Below, in pieces: positions 1 to 11,089 of a stretch of DNA of 64,000 nucleotides (position 1 is its first letter; the number at the start of each line of letters is the position of its first letter). The stretch is taken from positions 220,001-284,000 of the forward strand of contig NW_026912113.1 of the NCBI RefSeq assembly GCF_963662255.1, written 5' to 3'. The notes beneath the pieces were generated by a model, which saw nothing but the letters and a program-made list of their open reading frames with translations, did not search any database and was not told the DNA's origin. The position numbers and the translations under genes are program-made. Source of the DNA: Cinclus cinclus (lineage: Eukaryota; Chordata; Aves; Passeriformes; Cinclidae).

Positions 1-201
1 ATCGGAGGCCCAAACGCGCCCTATAAAATGACATCTGCCAAGTGGGCTCTTGAGTTTGGCTTCTTGCGGAAAAGTGCCTCCGTTCAAAGCCAACTTGCCT
101 AACTAGCCTGCGGCCCGTGCTGGGCTTTAGACTACAAAAATTCCATAAGGACGAGGATTTCTCCCAGACCAAAGCTGCCCCCTCCTCCAAACCTGGCTGC
201 C
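1..201 (+). repeat. Exemplar of the 201-bp monomer class
   Basis: A long-class monomer, measured between ATCGG starts at 1 and 202. It has the subtype marks GCGGAAAAGTGCC in the left half and TAACTAGCCTGCGGCCCGTGC followed by TTTAGACTAC in the right half. This left-right pairing recurs through the window, for example near 1250, 2815, 10080, 15120, 18050, 21560 and 62740. A single-base variant CTATAAAATG (elsewhere CTACAAAATG) creates a chance TATA-like string at about 30-38; nothing supports promoter function. Confidence 0.95.
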
Positions 202-1078
202 ATCGGAGGCCCAAACGCGCCCTACAAAATGACACCTGCCAAGTGGGCTCTTGAGTTTGGCTTCTTGGGGGAAAGTGCCTCCTTTCAAAGCCAACTTGAC
301 AGCGGCCCGTGCTGGGCTTGTGCCTAAAAAATTTCCATAAGGACGAGGATTTCTCCCAGAACAAAGCTGCCCCCTCCTCCAAACCTGGCTGCCATCGGAG
401 GCCCAAACGCGCCCTACAAAATGACATCTGCCAAGTGGGCTCTTGAGTTTGGGTTCTTGGGGAAAAGTGCTTCCTTTCGGAGCCAAAATGACTAACTTGC
501 CTGCGGCCCATGCAGGGCTTTTGCCTCCAAAAATTCCAGAAGGACGAGGATTTCTCCCAGACCAAAGCTGCCCCCTCCTCCAAACCTGGCTGCCATCGGA
601 GGCCCAAACGCGCCCCACAAAATGACACCTGCCAAGTGGGCTCTTGAGTTTGGCTTCTTGGGGAAAAGTGCCTCCTTTCGGAGCCAACTTGCCTAACTAG
701 CCTGCGGCACGTGCTGGGCTTTTGCCTACAAAAATTCCAGAAGGACGAGGATTTCTCCCAGACCAAAGCAGCCCCCTCCTCCAAACCTGGCTGCCATCGG
801 AGGCCCAAACGCGCCCTACAAAATGACACCTGCCAAGTGGGCTCTTGAGTTTTGCTTCTTGGGGAAAAGTGCCTCCTTTCGGAGTCAACTTGCCTGCGGC
901 CCGTCCTGGTCTTTTGCCTACAAAAATTCCAGAAGGACGAGGATTTCTCCCAGACCAAAGCTGCCCCCTCCTCCAAACCTGGCTGCCATCAGAGGCCCAA
1001 ACGCGCCCCACAAAATGACATCTGCCAAGTGTGCTCTTGAGTTTGGCTTCTTGGGGAAAAGTGCCTCCTTTCGGAGCC

Positions 1079-1096
1079 AACTTGCCTAACTTGCCT
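1079..1096 (+). repeat. 9-bp tandem duplication that defines the 201-bp class
   Basis: AACTTGCCT occurs twice in a row here, followed by GCGG. The 192-bp class has it once (AACTTGCCTGCGG). In about half of long monomers the second unit has a T to A change (AACTAGCCT). The duplication accounts exactly for the 9-bp length difference and creates the in-frame TAA that ends most forward-strand reading frames. Confidence 0.95.
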
Positions 1097-1590
1097 GCGG
1101 CCCGTCCTGGGCTTTTGCCTCCAAAAATTCCAGAAGGACGAGGATTTCTCCCAGACCAAAGCTGCCCCCTCCCACAAACCTGGCTGCCATCGGAGGCCCA
1201 AACGCGCCCTACAAAATGACATCTGCCAAGTGGGCTCTTGAGTTTGGCTTCTTGCGGAAAAGTGCCTCCGTTCAAAGCCAACTTGCCTAACTAGCCTGCG
1301 GCCCGTGCTGGGCTTTAGACTACAAAAATTCCATAAGGACGAGGATTTCTCCCAGACCAAAGCTGCCCCCTCCTCCAAACCTGGCTGCCATCAGAGGCCC
1401 AAACGCGCCCCACAAAATGACATCTGCATTGAGGGTTCTTGAGTTTGGCTTCTTGGGGAAAAGTGCCTCCTTTCGGAGCCAACTTGCCTAACTTGCCTGC
1501 GGCCCGTCCTGGGCTTTTGCCTCCAAAAATTCCAGAAGGACGAGGATTTCTCCCAGGCCAAAGCTGCCCCCTCCTCCAAACCTGGCTGCC

Positions 1591-1781
1591 ATCGGAGGCC
1601 CAAACGTGCCCTACAAAATGACACCTGCCAAGTGGGCTCTTGAGTTTGGCTTCTTGGGGAAAAGTGACTCCTTTCAAAACCAACTTGCCTGTGTCCCGTC
1701 CCGGGCTTTTGCTACAAAAATTCCATAAGGACGAGGATTCCTCCCAGACCAAAGCTGCCCCCTCCTCCAAACCTGGCTGCC
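1591..1781 (+). repeat. Exemplar of the 191-bp (minus-one) monomer subtype
   Basis: This monomer measures 191 bp because GCTTTTGCCTAC has become GCTTTTGCTAC. The same subtype carries GTGACTCC in place of GTGCCTCC, CAAAACC in place of CAAAGCC or CGGAGCC, and TGTGTCCCGTCC or TGCGTCCCGTCC. I count about sixty members, among them monomers covering about 3200, 4960, 7120, 8090, 8860, 9830, 12210, 13170, 13950, 14920 and 61940. Neighbouring members are often about 584, 776 or 968 bp apart, that is 3, 4 or 5 monomers. Each one shifts the reading frame by one base. Confidence 0.93.
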
Positions 1782-1973
1782 ATCGGAGGCCCAAACGCGC
1801 CCTACAAAATGACATCTGCCAAGTGGGCTCTTGAGTTTGGCTTCTTGGGGAAAAGTGCCTCCTTTCGAAGTCAACTTGCCTGCGGCCCATGCAGGGCTTT
1901 TGCCGACAAAAATTCCATAAGGACGAGGATTTCTCCCAGACCAAAGCTGCCCCCTCCTCCAAACCTGGCTGCC
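1782..1973 (+). repeat. Exemplar of the 192-bp monomer class
   Basis: A clean short-class monomer, measured between ATCGG starts at 1782 and 1974. Its left half carries GCCAAGTGGGCTC and TTTCGAAGTC; its right half carries TGCGGCCCATGCAGGG. The length 192 equals 64 codons, so a frame without stops stays open from copy to copy. It lacks the 9-bp AACTTGCCT duplication of the long class. Confidence 0.95.
1950..1965 (-). other. G-rich motif with two-tetrad quadruplex potential, one per monomer
   Basis: The plus strand reads CCCCCTCCTCCAAACC, so the minus strand reads GGTTTGGAGGAGGGGG: four runs of at least two G with loops of 3, 1 and 1 bases. This could fold as a two-layer G-quadruplex, with an i-motif on the other strand. 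The tract is conserved in almost every monomer; exceptions include CCGCC for CCTCC near 8212, CTGCTCCC near 9757 and CTGCCGCC near 48582. Folding is inferred from the base pattern only. Confidence 0.5.
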
Positions 1974-2029
1974 ATCGGAGGCCCAAACGCGCCCTACAAA
2001 ATGACACCTGCCAAGTGGGCTCTTGAGTT

Positions 2030-2737
2030 TTGCTTCTTGGGGAAAAGTGCCTCCTTTCGGAGTCAACTTGCCTGCGGCCCGTCCTGGTCTTTTGCCTACA
2101 AAAATTCCATAAGGACGAGGATTTCTCCCAGACCAAAGCTGCCCCCTCCTCCAAACCTGGCTGCCATCAGAGGCCCAAACGCGCCCCACAAAATGACATC
2201 TGCCAAGTGTGCTCTTGAGTTTGGCTTCTTGGGGAAAAGTGCCTCCTTTCGGAGCCAACTTGCCTAACTTGCCTGCGGCCCGTCCTGGGCTTTTGCCTCC
2301 AAAAATTCCAGAAGGACGAGGATTTCTCCCAGACCAAAGCTGCCCCCTCCTCCAAACCTGGCTGCCATCGGAGGCCCAAACGCGCCCCACAAAATGACAC
2401 CTGCATTGAGAGTTCTTGAGTTTGGCTTCATGGGGAAAAGTGCCTCCTTTCGGAGTCAACTTGCCTGCGGCCCATGCAGGGCTTTTGCCTACAAAAATTC
2501 CAGAAGGACGAGGATTTCTCCCAGACCAAAGCTGCCCCCTCCTCCAAACCTGGCTGCCATCGGAGGCCCAAACGCGCCCTACAAAATGACATCTGCATTG
2601 AGGGTTCTTGAGTTTGGCTTCTTGGGTGGAAGTGCCTCCTTTCAAAGCCAACATGCCTGCGGCCCGTCCTGGGCTTTTGCCTACAAAAATTCCATAAGGA
2701 CGAGGATTTCTCCCAGACCAAAGCTGCCCCCTCCTCC
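2030..2737 (+). repeat. Spacer part of the 1562-bp unit
   Basis: Satellite monomers between the two 1562-bp partner blocks. The first part (to about 2270) repeats 852-1092. The rest includes the singletons GGCTTCATGGGG near 2427 and CCAACATGCC near 2648. No non-satellite sequence is present. Confidence 0.85.
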
Positions 2738-3591
2738 AAACCTGGCTGCCATCGGAGGCCCAAACGCGCCCTACAAAATGACATCTGCCAAGTGGGCTCT
2801 TGAGTTTGGCTTCTTGCGGAAAAGTGCCTCCGTTCAAAGCCAACTTGCCTAACTAGCCTGCGGCCCGTGCTGGGCTTTAGACTACAAAAATTCCATAAGG
2901 ACGAGGATTTCTCCCAGACCAAAGCTGCCCCCTCCTCCAAACCTGGCTGCCATCGGAGGCCCAAACGCGCCCCACAAAATGACATCTGCATTGAGGGTTC
3001 TTGAGTTTGGCTTCTTGGGGAAAAGTGCCTCCTTTCGGAGCCAACTTGCCTAACTTGCCTGCGGCCCGTCCTGGGCTTTTGCCTCCAAAAATTCCAGAAG
3101 GACGAGGATTTCTCCCAGGCCAAAGCTGCCCCCTCCTCCAAACCTGGCTGCCATCGGAGGCCCAAACGTGCCCTACAAAATGACACCTGCCAAGTGGGCT
3201 CTTGAGTTTGGCTTCTTGGGGAAAAGTGACTCCTTTCAAAACCAACTTGCCTGTGTCCCGTCCCGGGCTTTTGCTACAAAAATTCCATAAGGACGAGGAT
3301 TCCTCCCAGACCAAAGCTGCCCCCTCCTCCAAACCTGGCTGCCATCGGAGGCCCAAACGCGCCCTACAAAATGACATCTGCCAAGTGGGCTCTTGAGTTT
3401 GGCTTCTTGGGGAAAAGTGCCTCCTTTCGAAGTCAACTTGCCTGCGGCCCATGCAGGGCTTTTGCCGACAAAAATTCCATAAGGACGAGGATTTCTCCCA
3501 GACCAAAGCTGCCCCCTCCTCCAAACCTGGCTGCCATCGGAGGCCCAAACGCGCCCTACAAAATGACACCTGCCAAGTGGGCTCTTGAGTT
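2738..3591 (+). repeat. Block of 1562-bp tandem repeat, copy 2
   Basis: Partner of 1176-2029. It keeps the rare CGTTCAAAGCC variant, the CTCCCAGGCC variant and the TTTGCCGACAAAAATTCC variant at exactly +1562. It diverges at about 3592, where copy 2 continues as GGGGGAAAGTGCC and copy 1 as GGGGAAAAGTGCC. Confidence 0.85.
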
Positions 3592-4261
3592 TGGCTTCTT
3601 GGGGGAAAGTGCCTCCTTTCAAAGCCAACTTGCCTGCGGCCCGTCCTGGGCTTGTGCCTACAAAAATTCCATATGGACGAGGATTTCTCCCAGAACAAAG
3701 CTGCCCCCTCCTCCAAACCTGGCTGCCATCAGAGGCCCAAACGCGCCCTACAAAAGGACATCTGCATTGTGGGTTCTTGAGTTTGGCTTCTTGGGGAAAA
3801 GTGCCTCCTTTCAAAGCCAACTTGCCTAACTTGCCTGCGGCCCGTCCTGGGCTTTTGCCTACAAAAATTCCATAAGGACGAGTATTTCTCCCAGACCAAA
3901 GCTGCCCCCTCCTCCAAACCTGGCTGCCATCGGAGGCCCAAACGCGCCCTACAAAATGACATCTGCCAAGTGGGCTCTTGAGTTTGGCTTCTTGGGGAAA
4001 AGTGCCTCCTTTCGGAGTCAACTCGCCGGCGGCCCATGCAGGGCTTTTGCCTACAAAAATTCCATAAGGACGAGGATTTCTCCCAGACCAAAGCTGCCCC
4101 CTCCTCCAAACCTGGCTGCCATCGGAGGCCCAAACGTGCCCTACAAAATGACATCTGCCAAGTGGGCTCTTGAGTTTGGCTTCTTGGGTGGAAGTGCCTC
4201 CTTTCAAAGCCAACTTGCCTGCGGCCCGTCCTGGGCTTTTGCCTCCAAAAATTCCAGAAGG
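3592..4261 (+). repeat. Satellite monomers, no long partner found
   Basis: About 3.5 monomers. Private variants include GGGCTTGTGCC near 3649, CCATATGGACG near 3668, CAAAAGGACATC near 3751, ACGAGTATTTC near 3878 and CAACTCGCCGGCGG near 4018. Two monomers (3956-4261) use the GGCGG and GGTGGAAG subtypes common later in the array. Confidence 0.8.
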
Positions 4262-5110
4262 ACGAGGATTTCTCCCAGACCAAAGCTGCCCCCTCCTCCA
4301 AACCTGGCTGCCATCGGAGGCCCAAACGCGCCCTACAAAATGACATCTGCCAAGTGGGCTCTTGAGTTTGGCTTCTTGCGGAAAAGTGCCTCCTTTCAAA
4401 GCCAACTTGCCTAACTAGCCTGCGGCCCATTCTGGGCTTTTGCCTACAAAAATTCCATAAGGACGAGGATTTCTCCCAGACCAAAGCTGCCCCCTCCTCC
4501 AAACCTAGCTGCCATCGGTGGCCCAAACGCGCCCTACAAAATGACATCTGCCAAGTGGGTTCCTGAGTTTGGCTTCTTGGGGGAAAGTGCCTCCTTTCGA
4601 AGCCAACTTGCCTGCAGCCCGTGCTGGGCTTTAGACTACAAAAATTCCATAGGGACGAGGATTTCTCCCAGACCAAAGCTGCCCCCTCCTCCAAACCTGG
4701 CTGCCATCGGAGGCCCAAACGCGCCCCACAAAATGACATCTGCATTGAGGGTTCTTGAGTTTGGCTTCTTGGGGAAAAGTGCCTCCTTTCAAAGCCAACT
4801 TGCCTAACTTGCCTGCGGCCCATGCGGGGTTTTTGCCTACAAAAATTCCATAAGGACGAGGATTTCTCCCAGACCAAAGCTGCCCCCTCCTCCAAACCTG
4901 GCTGCCATCGGAGGCCCAAACGCGCCCTACAAAATGACACCTGCCAAGTGGGCTCTTGAGTTTGGCTTCTTGGGGAAAAGTGACTCCTTTCAAAACCAAC
5001 TTGCCTGCGTCCCGTCCCGGGCTTTTGCTACAAAAATTCCATAAGGACGAGGATTCCTCCCAGACCAAAGCTGCCCCCTCCTCCAAACCTGGCTGCCATC
5101 GGAGGCCCAA
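4262..5110 (+). repeat. 849-bp block, copy 1 of 3
   Basis: Recurs at 6425-7273 (offset 2163) and 11511-12359. Diagnostic marks in order: GCGGAAAAG with CCCATTCTGGG; GTGGGTTCCTGAG with GGGGGAAAG and CATAGGGACG; GCATTGAGG with CCATGCGGGG; then a 191-bp monomer. Copies 2 and 3 share ACAAAATTTCC and AAACTCGCCCC, which copy 1 lacks, so they are closer to each other than to copy 1. Confidence 0.85.
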
Positions 5111-6003
5111 ACGCGCCCTACAAAATGACATTTGCCAAGTGGGCTCTTGAGTTTGGCTTCTTGCGGAAAAGTGCCTCCTTTCAAAGCCAACTTGCCTAAC
5201 TAGCCTGCGACCCGTGCTGGGCTTTAGACTACAAAAATTCCATAAGGACGAGGATTTCTCCCAGACCAAAGCTGCCCCCTCCTCCAAACCTGGCTGCCAT
5301 CGGAGGCCCAAACGTGCCCTACAAAATGACACCTGCCAAGTGGGCTCTTGAGTTTGGCTTCTTGGGGAAAAGTGACTCCTTTCAAAACCAACTTGCCTGT
5401 GTCCCGTCCCGGGCTTTTGCTACAAAAATTCCATAAGGACGAGGATTCCTCCCAGACCAAAGCTGCCCCCTCCTCCAAACCTGGCTGCCATCAGAGGCCC
5501 AAACGCGCCCCACAAAACGACATCTGCATTGAGGGTTCTTGAGTTTGGCTTCTTGGGGAAAAGTGCCTCCTTTCGGAGTCAACTTGCCTAACTTGCCTGC
5601 GGCCCATGCGGGGTTTTTGCCTACAAAAATTCCATAAGGACGAGGATTTCTCCCAGACCAAAGCTGCCCCCTCCTCCAAACCTGGCTGCCATCGGAGGCC
5701 CAAACGCGCCCTACAAAATGACACCTGCCAAGTGGGCTCTTGAGTTTGGCTTCTTGGGGAAAAGTGCCTCCTTTCGGAGTCAACTTGCCTGTGTCCCGTC
5801 CTGGGCTTTTGCTACAAAAATTCCATAAGGACGAGGATTTCTCCCAGACCAAAGCTGCCCCCTCCTCCAAACCTGGCTGCCATCGGAGGCCCAAACGCGC
5901 CCTACAAAATGACACCTGCCAAGTGGGCTCTTGAGTTTGGCTTCTTGGGGAAAAGTGCCTCCTTTCGGAGTCAACTTGCCTGCGGCCCGTCCTGGTCTTT
6001 TGC
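5111..6003 (+). repeat. Satellite monomers with two close 191-bp types
   Basis: Contains the 191-bp monomer near 5348 and a hybrid minus-one monomer near 5740 that has GCCTCC and CGGAGTC in the left half but GCTTTTGCTAC in the right half, 392 bp apart. CACAAAACGACATC near 5513 is private. The end (5909-6003) carries the CCTGGTCTTTT variant also seen near 905 and 2085. Confidence 0.8.
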
Positions 6004-6749
6004 CTACAAAAATTCCATAAGGACGAGGATTTCTCCCAGACCAAAGCTGCCCCCTCCTCCAAACCTGGCTGCCATCAGAGGCCCAAACGCGCCCCACAAA
6101 ATGACATCTGCCAAGTGTGCTCTTGAGTTTGGCTTCTTGGGGAAAAGTGCCTCCTTTCGGAGCCAACTTGCCTAACTTGCCTGCGGCCCGTCCTGGGCTT
6201 TTGCCTCCAAAAATTCCATAAGGACGAGGATTTCTCCCAGACCAAAGCTGCCCCCTCCTCCAAACCTGGCTGCCATCGGAGGCCCAAACGCGCCCCACAA
6301 AATGACACCTGCATTGAGAGTTCTTGAGTTTGGCTTCTTGGGGAAAAGTGCCTCCTTTCAAAGCCAACTTGCCTAACTTGCCTGCGGCCCGTCCTGGGCT
6401 TTTGCCTACAAAAATTCCATAAGGACGAGGATTTCTCCCAGACCAAAGCTGCCCCCTCCTCCAAACCTGGCTGCCATCGGAGGCCCAAACGCGCCCTACA
6501 AAATGACATCTGCCAAGTGGGCTCTTGAGTTTGGCTTCTTGCGGAAAAGTGCCTCCTTTCAAAGCCAACTTGCCTAACTAGCCTGCGGCCCATTCTGGGC
6601 TTTTGCCTACAAAATTTCCATAAGGACGAGGATTTCTCCCAGACCAAAGCTGCCCCCTCCTCCAAACCTAGCTGCCATCGGTGGCCCAAACGCGCCCTAC
6701 AAAATGACATCTGCCAAGTGGGTTCCTGAGTTTGGCTTCTTGGGGGAAA

Positions 6750-8493
6750 GTGCCTCCTTTCGAAGCCAACTTGCCTGCAGCCCGTGCTGGGCTTTAGACT
6801 ACAAAAATTCCATAGGGACGAGGATTTCTCCCAGACCAAAGCTGCCCCCTCCTCCAAACCTGGCTGACATCGGAGGCCCAAACTCGCCCCACAAAATGAC
6901 ATCTGCATTGAGGGTTCTTGAGTTTGGCTTCTTGGGGAAAAGTGCCTCCTTTCAAAGCCAACTTGCCTAACTTGCCTGCGGCCCATGCGGGGTTTTTGCC
7001 TACAAAAATTCCATAAGGACGAGGATTTCTCCCAGACCAAAGCTGCCCCCTCCTCCAAACCTGGCTGCCATCGGAGGCCCAAACGCGCCCTACAAAATGA
7101 CACCTGCCAAGTGGGCTCTTGAGTTTGGCTTCTTGGGGAAAAGTGACTCCTTTCAAAACCAACTTGCCTGCGTCCCGTCCCGGGCTTTTGCTACAAAAAT
7201 TCCATAAGGACGAGGATTCCTCCCAGACCAAAGCTGCCCCCTCCTCCAAACCTGGCTGCCATCGGAGGCCCAAACGTGCCCTACAAAATGACATCTGCCA
7301 AGTGGGCTCTTGAGTTTGGCTTTCTGGGGAAAAGTGCCTCCTTTCGGAGTCAACTTGCCTGCGGCTCATGCAGGGCTTTTGCCTACAAAAATTCCATAAG
7401 GACGAGGATTTCTCCCAGACCAAAGCTGCCCCCTCCTCCAAACCTGGCTGACATCGGAGGCCCAAACGTGCCCTACAAAATGACATCTGCCAAGTGGGCT
7501 CTTGAGTTTGGCTTCTTGGGTGGAAGTGCCTCCTTTCAAAGTCAACTTGCCTGCGGCCCGTCCTGGGCTTTTGCCTACAAAAATTCCAGAAGGACGAGGA
7601 TTTCTCCCAGACCAAAGCTGCCCCCTCCTCCAAACCTGGCTGCCATCGGAGGCCCAAACGCGCCCTACAAAATGACATCTGCCAAGTGGGCTCTTGAGTT
7701 TGGCTTCTTGGGTGGAAGTGCCTCCTTTCAAAGCCAACTTGCCTGCGTCCCGTCCTGGGCTTTTGAGTACAAAAATTCCAGAAGGACGAGGATTTCTCCC
7801 AGACCAAAGCTGCCCCCTCCTCCAAACCTGGCTACCATCGGAGGCCCAAACGCGCCCTACAAAATGACATCTGCATTGAGGGTTCTTGAGTTTGGCTTCT
7901 TGGGGAAAAGTGCCTCCTTTCAAAGCCAACTTGCCTAACTTGCCTGCGGCCCATGCGGGGTTTTTGCCTACAAAAATTCCAGAAGGACAAGGATTTCTCC
8001 CAGACCAAAGCTGCCCCCTCCTCCAAACCTGGCTGCCATCGGAGGCCCAAACGTGCCCTACAAAATGACACCTGCCAAGTGGGCTCTTGAGTTTGGCTTC
8101 TTGGGGAAAAGTGACTCCTTTCAAAACCAACTTGCCTGCGTCCCGTCCCGGACGTTTGCTACAAAAATTCCATAAGGACGAGGATTCCTCCCAGACCAAA
8201 GCTGCCCCCTCCGCCAAACCTGGCTGCCATCGGAGGCCCAAACACGCCCTACAAAATGACATCTGCAAAGTGGGCTCTTGAGTTTGGCTTTCTGGGGAAA
8301 AGTGCCTCCTTTCGGAGTCAACTTGCCTGCGGCTCATGCAGGGGTTTTGCCTACAAAAATTCCATAAGGACGAGGATTTCTCCCAGACCAAAGCTGCCCC
8401 CTCCTCCAAACCTGGCTGCCATCGGAGGCCCAAACGCGCCCTACAAAATGACACCTGCCAAGTGGGCTCTTGAGTTTGGCTTCTTGGGGAAAA
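6750..8493 (+). repeat. 1744-bp higher-order unit, copy 1
   Basis: About nine monomers in fixed subtype order. It repeats immediately at 8494 and can be followed to about 10009. The anchor GGCTACCATCGG is unique to this unit; its GCTACC part starts at 7831, 9575, 12917, 14661 and 17582, plus 27709 and 29069 in the decayed copies. Offsets 7831 to 9575 and 12917 to 14661 are both 1744. The unit ends with the CCCGGACGTTTGC 191-bp monomer and a TTTCTGGGG monomer. Confidence 0.88.
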
Positions 8494-10009
8494 TTGCCTC
8501 CTTTCGAAGCCAACTTGCCTGCAGCCCGTGCTGGGCTTTAGACTACAAAAATTCCATAGGGACGAGGATTTCTCCCAGACCAAAGCTGCCCCCTCCTCCA
8601 AACCTGGCTGCCATCGGAGGCCCAAACGCGCCCCACAAAATGACATCTGCATTGAGGGTTCTTGAGTTTGGCTTCTTGGGGAAAAGTGCCTCCTTTCAAA
8701 GCCAACTTGCCTAACTTGCCTGCGGCCCATGCGGGGTTTTTGCCTACAAAAATTCCATAAGGACGAGGATTTCTCCCAGACCAAAGCTGCCCCCTCCTCC
8801 AAACCTGGCTGCCATCGGAGGCCCAAACGCGCCCTACAAAATGACACCTGCCAAGTGGGCTCTTGAGTTTGGCTTCTTGGGGAAAAGTGACTCCTTTCAA
8901 AACCAACTTGCCTGCGTCCCGTCCCGGGCTTTTGCTACAAAAATTCCATAAGGACGAGGATTCCTCCCAGACCAAAGCTGCCCCCTCCTCCAAACCTGGC
9001 TGCCATCGGAGGCCCAAACGCGCCCTACAAAATGACATCTGCCAAGTGGGCTCTTGAGTTTGGCTTTCTGGGGAAAAGTGCCTCCTTTCGGAGTCAACTT
9101 GCCTGCGGCTCATGCAGGGGTTTTGCCTACAAAAATTCCATAAGGACGAGGATTTCTCCCAGACCAAAGCTGCCCCCTCCTCCAAACCTGGCTGCCATCG
9201 GAGGCCCAAACGTGCCCTACAAAATGACATCTGCCAAGTGGGCTCTTGAGTTTGGCTTCTTGGGTGGAAGTGCCTCCTTTCAAAGTCAACTTGCCTGCGG
9301 CCCGTCCTGGGCTTTTGCCTACAAAAATTCCATAAGGACGAGGATTTCTCCCAGACCAAAGCTGCCCCCTCCTCCAAACCTGGCTGCCATCGGAGGCCCA
9401 AACGCGCCCTACAAAATGACATCTGCCAAGTGGGCTCTTGAGTTTGGCTTCTTGGGTGGAAGTGCCTCCTTTCAAAGCCAACTTGCCTGCGTCCCGTCCT
9501 GGGCTTTTGAGTACAAAAATTCCAGAAGGACGAGGATTTCTCCCAGACCAAAGCTGCCCCCTCCTCCAAACCTGGCTACCATCGGAGGCCCAAACGCGCC
9601 CTACAAAATGACATCTGCATTGAGGGATCTTGAGTTTGGCTTCTTGGGGAAAAGTGCCTCCTTTCAAAGCCAACTTGCCTAACTTGCCTGCGGCCCGTCC
9701 TGGGCTTTTGCCTACAAAAATTCCAGAAGGACAAGGATTTCTCCCAGACCAAAGCTGCTCCCTCCTCCAAACCTGGCTGCCATCGGAGGCCCAAACGCCC
9801 CCTACAAAATGACATCTGCCAAGCGGGCTCTTGAGTTTGGCTTCTTGGGGAAAAGTGACTCCTTTCAAAACCAACTTGCCTGCGTCCCGTCCCGAACGTT
9901 TGCTACAAAAATTCCATAAGGACGAGGATTCCTCCCAGACCAAAGCTGCCCCCTCCGCCAAACCTGGCTGCCATCGGAGGCCCAAACGCGCCCTACAAAA
10001 TGACATTTG
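8494..10009 (+). repeat. 1744-bp higher-order unit, copy 2 (partial)
   Basis: Matches 6750-8265 at offset 1744. Differences include GGGATCTTGAG near 9624 against GGGTTCTTGAG, CCCGAACGTTTGC near 9891 against CCCGGACGTTTGC, and CCGTCCTGGG near 9696 where copy 1 has CCATGCGGGG. It stops at about 10010, where ACATTTGCC replaces ACATCTGCA. Confidence 0.85.
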
Positions 10010-10390
10010 CCAAGTGGGCTCTTGAGTTTGGCTTCTTGCGGAAAAGTGCCTCCTTTCAAAGCCAACTTGCCTAACTAGCCTGCGGCCCGTGCTGGGCTTT
10101 AGACTACAAAAATTCCATAAGGACGAGGATTTCTCCCAGACCAAAGCTGCCCCCTCCTCCAAACCTGGCTGCCATCGGAGGCCCAAACGCCCCCCACAAA
10201 ATGACATCTGCATTGAGGGTTCTTGAGTTTGGCTTCTTGGGGAAAAGTGCCTCCTTTCGGAGCCAACTTGCCTAACTTGCCTGCGGCCCGTCCTGGGCTT
10301 TTGCCTACAAAAATTCCATAAGGACGAGGATTTCTCCCAGACCAAAGCTGCCCCCTCCTCCAAACCTGGCTGCCATCGGAGGCCCAAACG

Positions 10391-11089
10391 CGCCCTACAA
10401 AATGACATTTGCCAAGTGGGCTCTTGAGTTTGGCTTCTTGCGGAAAAGTGCCTCCTTTCAAAGCCAACTTGCCTAACTAGCCTGCGGCCCGTGCTGGGCT
10501 TTAGACTACAAAAATTCCATAAGGACGAGGATTTCTCCCAGACCAAAGCTGCCCCCTCCTCCAAACCTGGCTGACATCGGAGGCCCAAACGCGCCCTACA
10601 AAATGACACCTGCCAAGTGGGCTCTTGAGTTTGGCTTCTTGGGGAAAAGTGACTCCTTTCAAAACCAACTTGCCTGCGTCCCGTCCCGGGCTTTTGCTAC
10701 AAAAATTCCATAAGGACGAGGATTCCTCCCAGACCAAAGCTGCCCCCTCCTCCAAACCTGGCTGCCATCGAAGGCCCAAACGCGCCCTACAAAATGACAT
10801 CTGCCAAGCGGGCTCTTGAGTTTGGCTTCTTGGGGAAAAGTGCCTCCTTTCGGAGTCAACTTGCCGGCGGCCCATGCAGGGCTTTTGCCTCCAAAAATTC
10901 CATAAGGACGAGGATTTCTCCCAGACCAAAGCTGCCCCCTCCTCCAAACCTGGCTGCCATCGGAGGCCCAAACCCGCCCTACAAAATGACATCTGCCAAG
11001 TGGGCTCTTGAGTTTGGCTTCTTGCGGAAATGTGCCTCCTTTCAAAGCCAACTTGCCTAACTAGCCTGCGGCCCGTGCTGGGCTTTAGA
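10391..11089 (+). repeat. 699-bp linker completing the 5086-bp unit; recurs at 18781-19479
   Basis: This stretch separates the two 4.39-kb copies. It returns at offset 8390 with the private marks ATCGAAGGCCC (10768), GCCAAGCGGGC (10804), AACCCGCCC (10972) and GCGGAAATGTGCC (11024). It ends in TTTAGACTAC. It is therefore a segment reused at the end of the 2921-bp duplication. Confidence 0.85.

Larger units (their letters stand above)
1..1175 (+). repeat. Left-edge satellite segment, mixed subtypes
   Basis: Six monomers without a clear long partner block. Positions 805-1092 carry the rare pair GAGTTTTGCTTC and CGTCCTGGTCTTTT and recur at 1983-2270 (offset 1178). The monomer beginning at 202 has private changes (CAACTTGACAGCGGCC, GCTTGTGCCTAAAAAATTTCC). 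A CCCACAAACC variant of the CCTCCAAACC tract lies near 1170. Confidence 0.85.
1176..2029 (+). repeat. Block of 1562-bp tandem repeat, copy 1
   Basis: About 854 bp that recur at offset +1562 with the same subtype order: CGTTCAAAGCC monomer, GCATTGAGG monomer, 191-bp monomer, then the TTTGCCGACAAAAATTCC monomer. One difference is ATCAGAGG at 1391 against ATCGGAGG in copy 2. The offset fits eight monomers (three long, one minus-one). Copy identity breaks at about 2030, where TTTTGCTTC begins. Confidence 0.85.
6004..10390 (+). repeat. 5086-bp tandem duplication, block copy 1
   Basis: A 4.39-kb stretch that recurs at 11090-15476, offset exactly 5086. Shared rare marks include ACAAAATTTCC (6611), AAACTCGCCCC (6881), CATAGGGACG (6813), GAGTACAAAAATTCCAG (7764) and GGCTACCATCGG (7830). 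Differences are few, for example ATCGGTGG at 6677 against ATCGGAGG, GCTGACATC at 7448 against GCTGCCATC, and AACGCCCCCTAC near 9795. The block holds two copies of the 1744-bp higher-order unit. Confidence 0.9.

Noticed and set aside
30..38. TATA-like string CTATAAAATG at the start of the window
   Set aside because: It is a single C to T variant of the monomer's CTACAAAATG and has no gene or other promoter element next to it.
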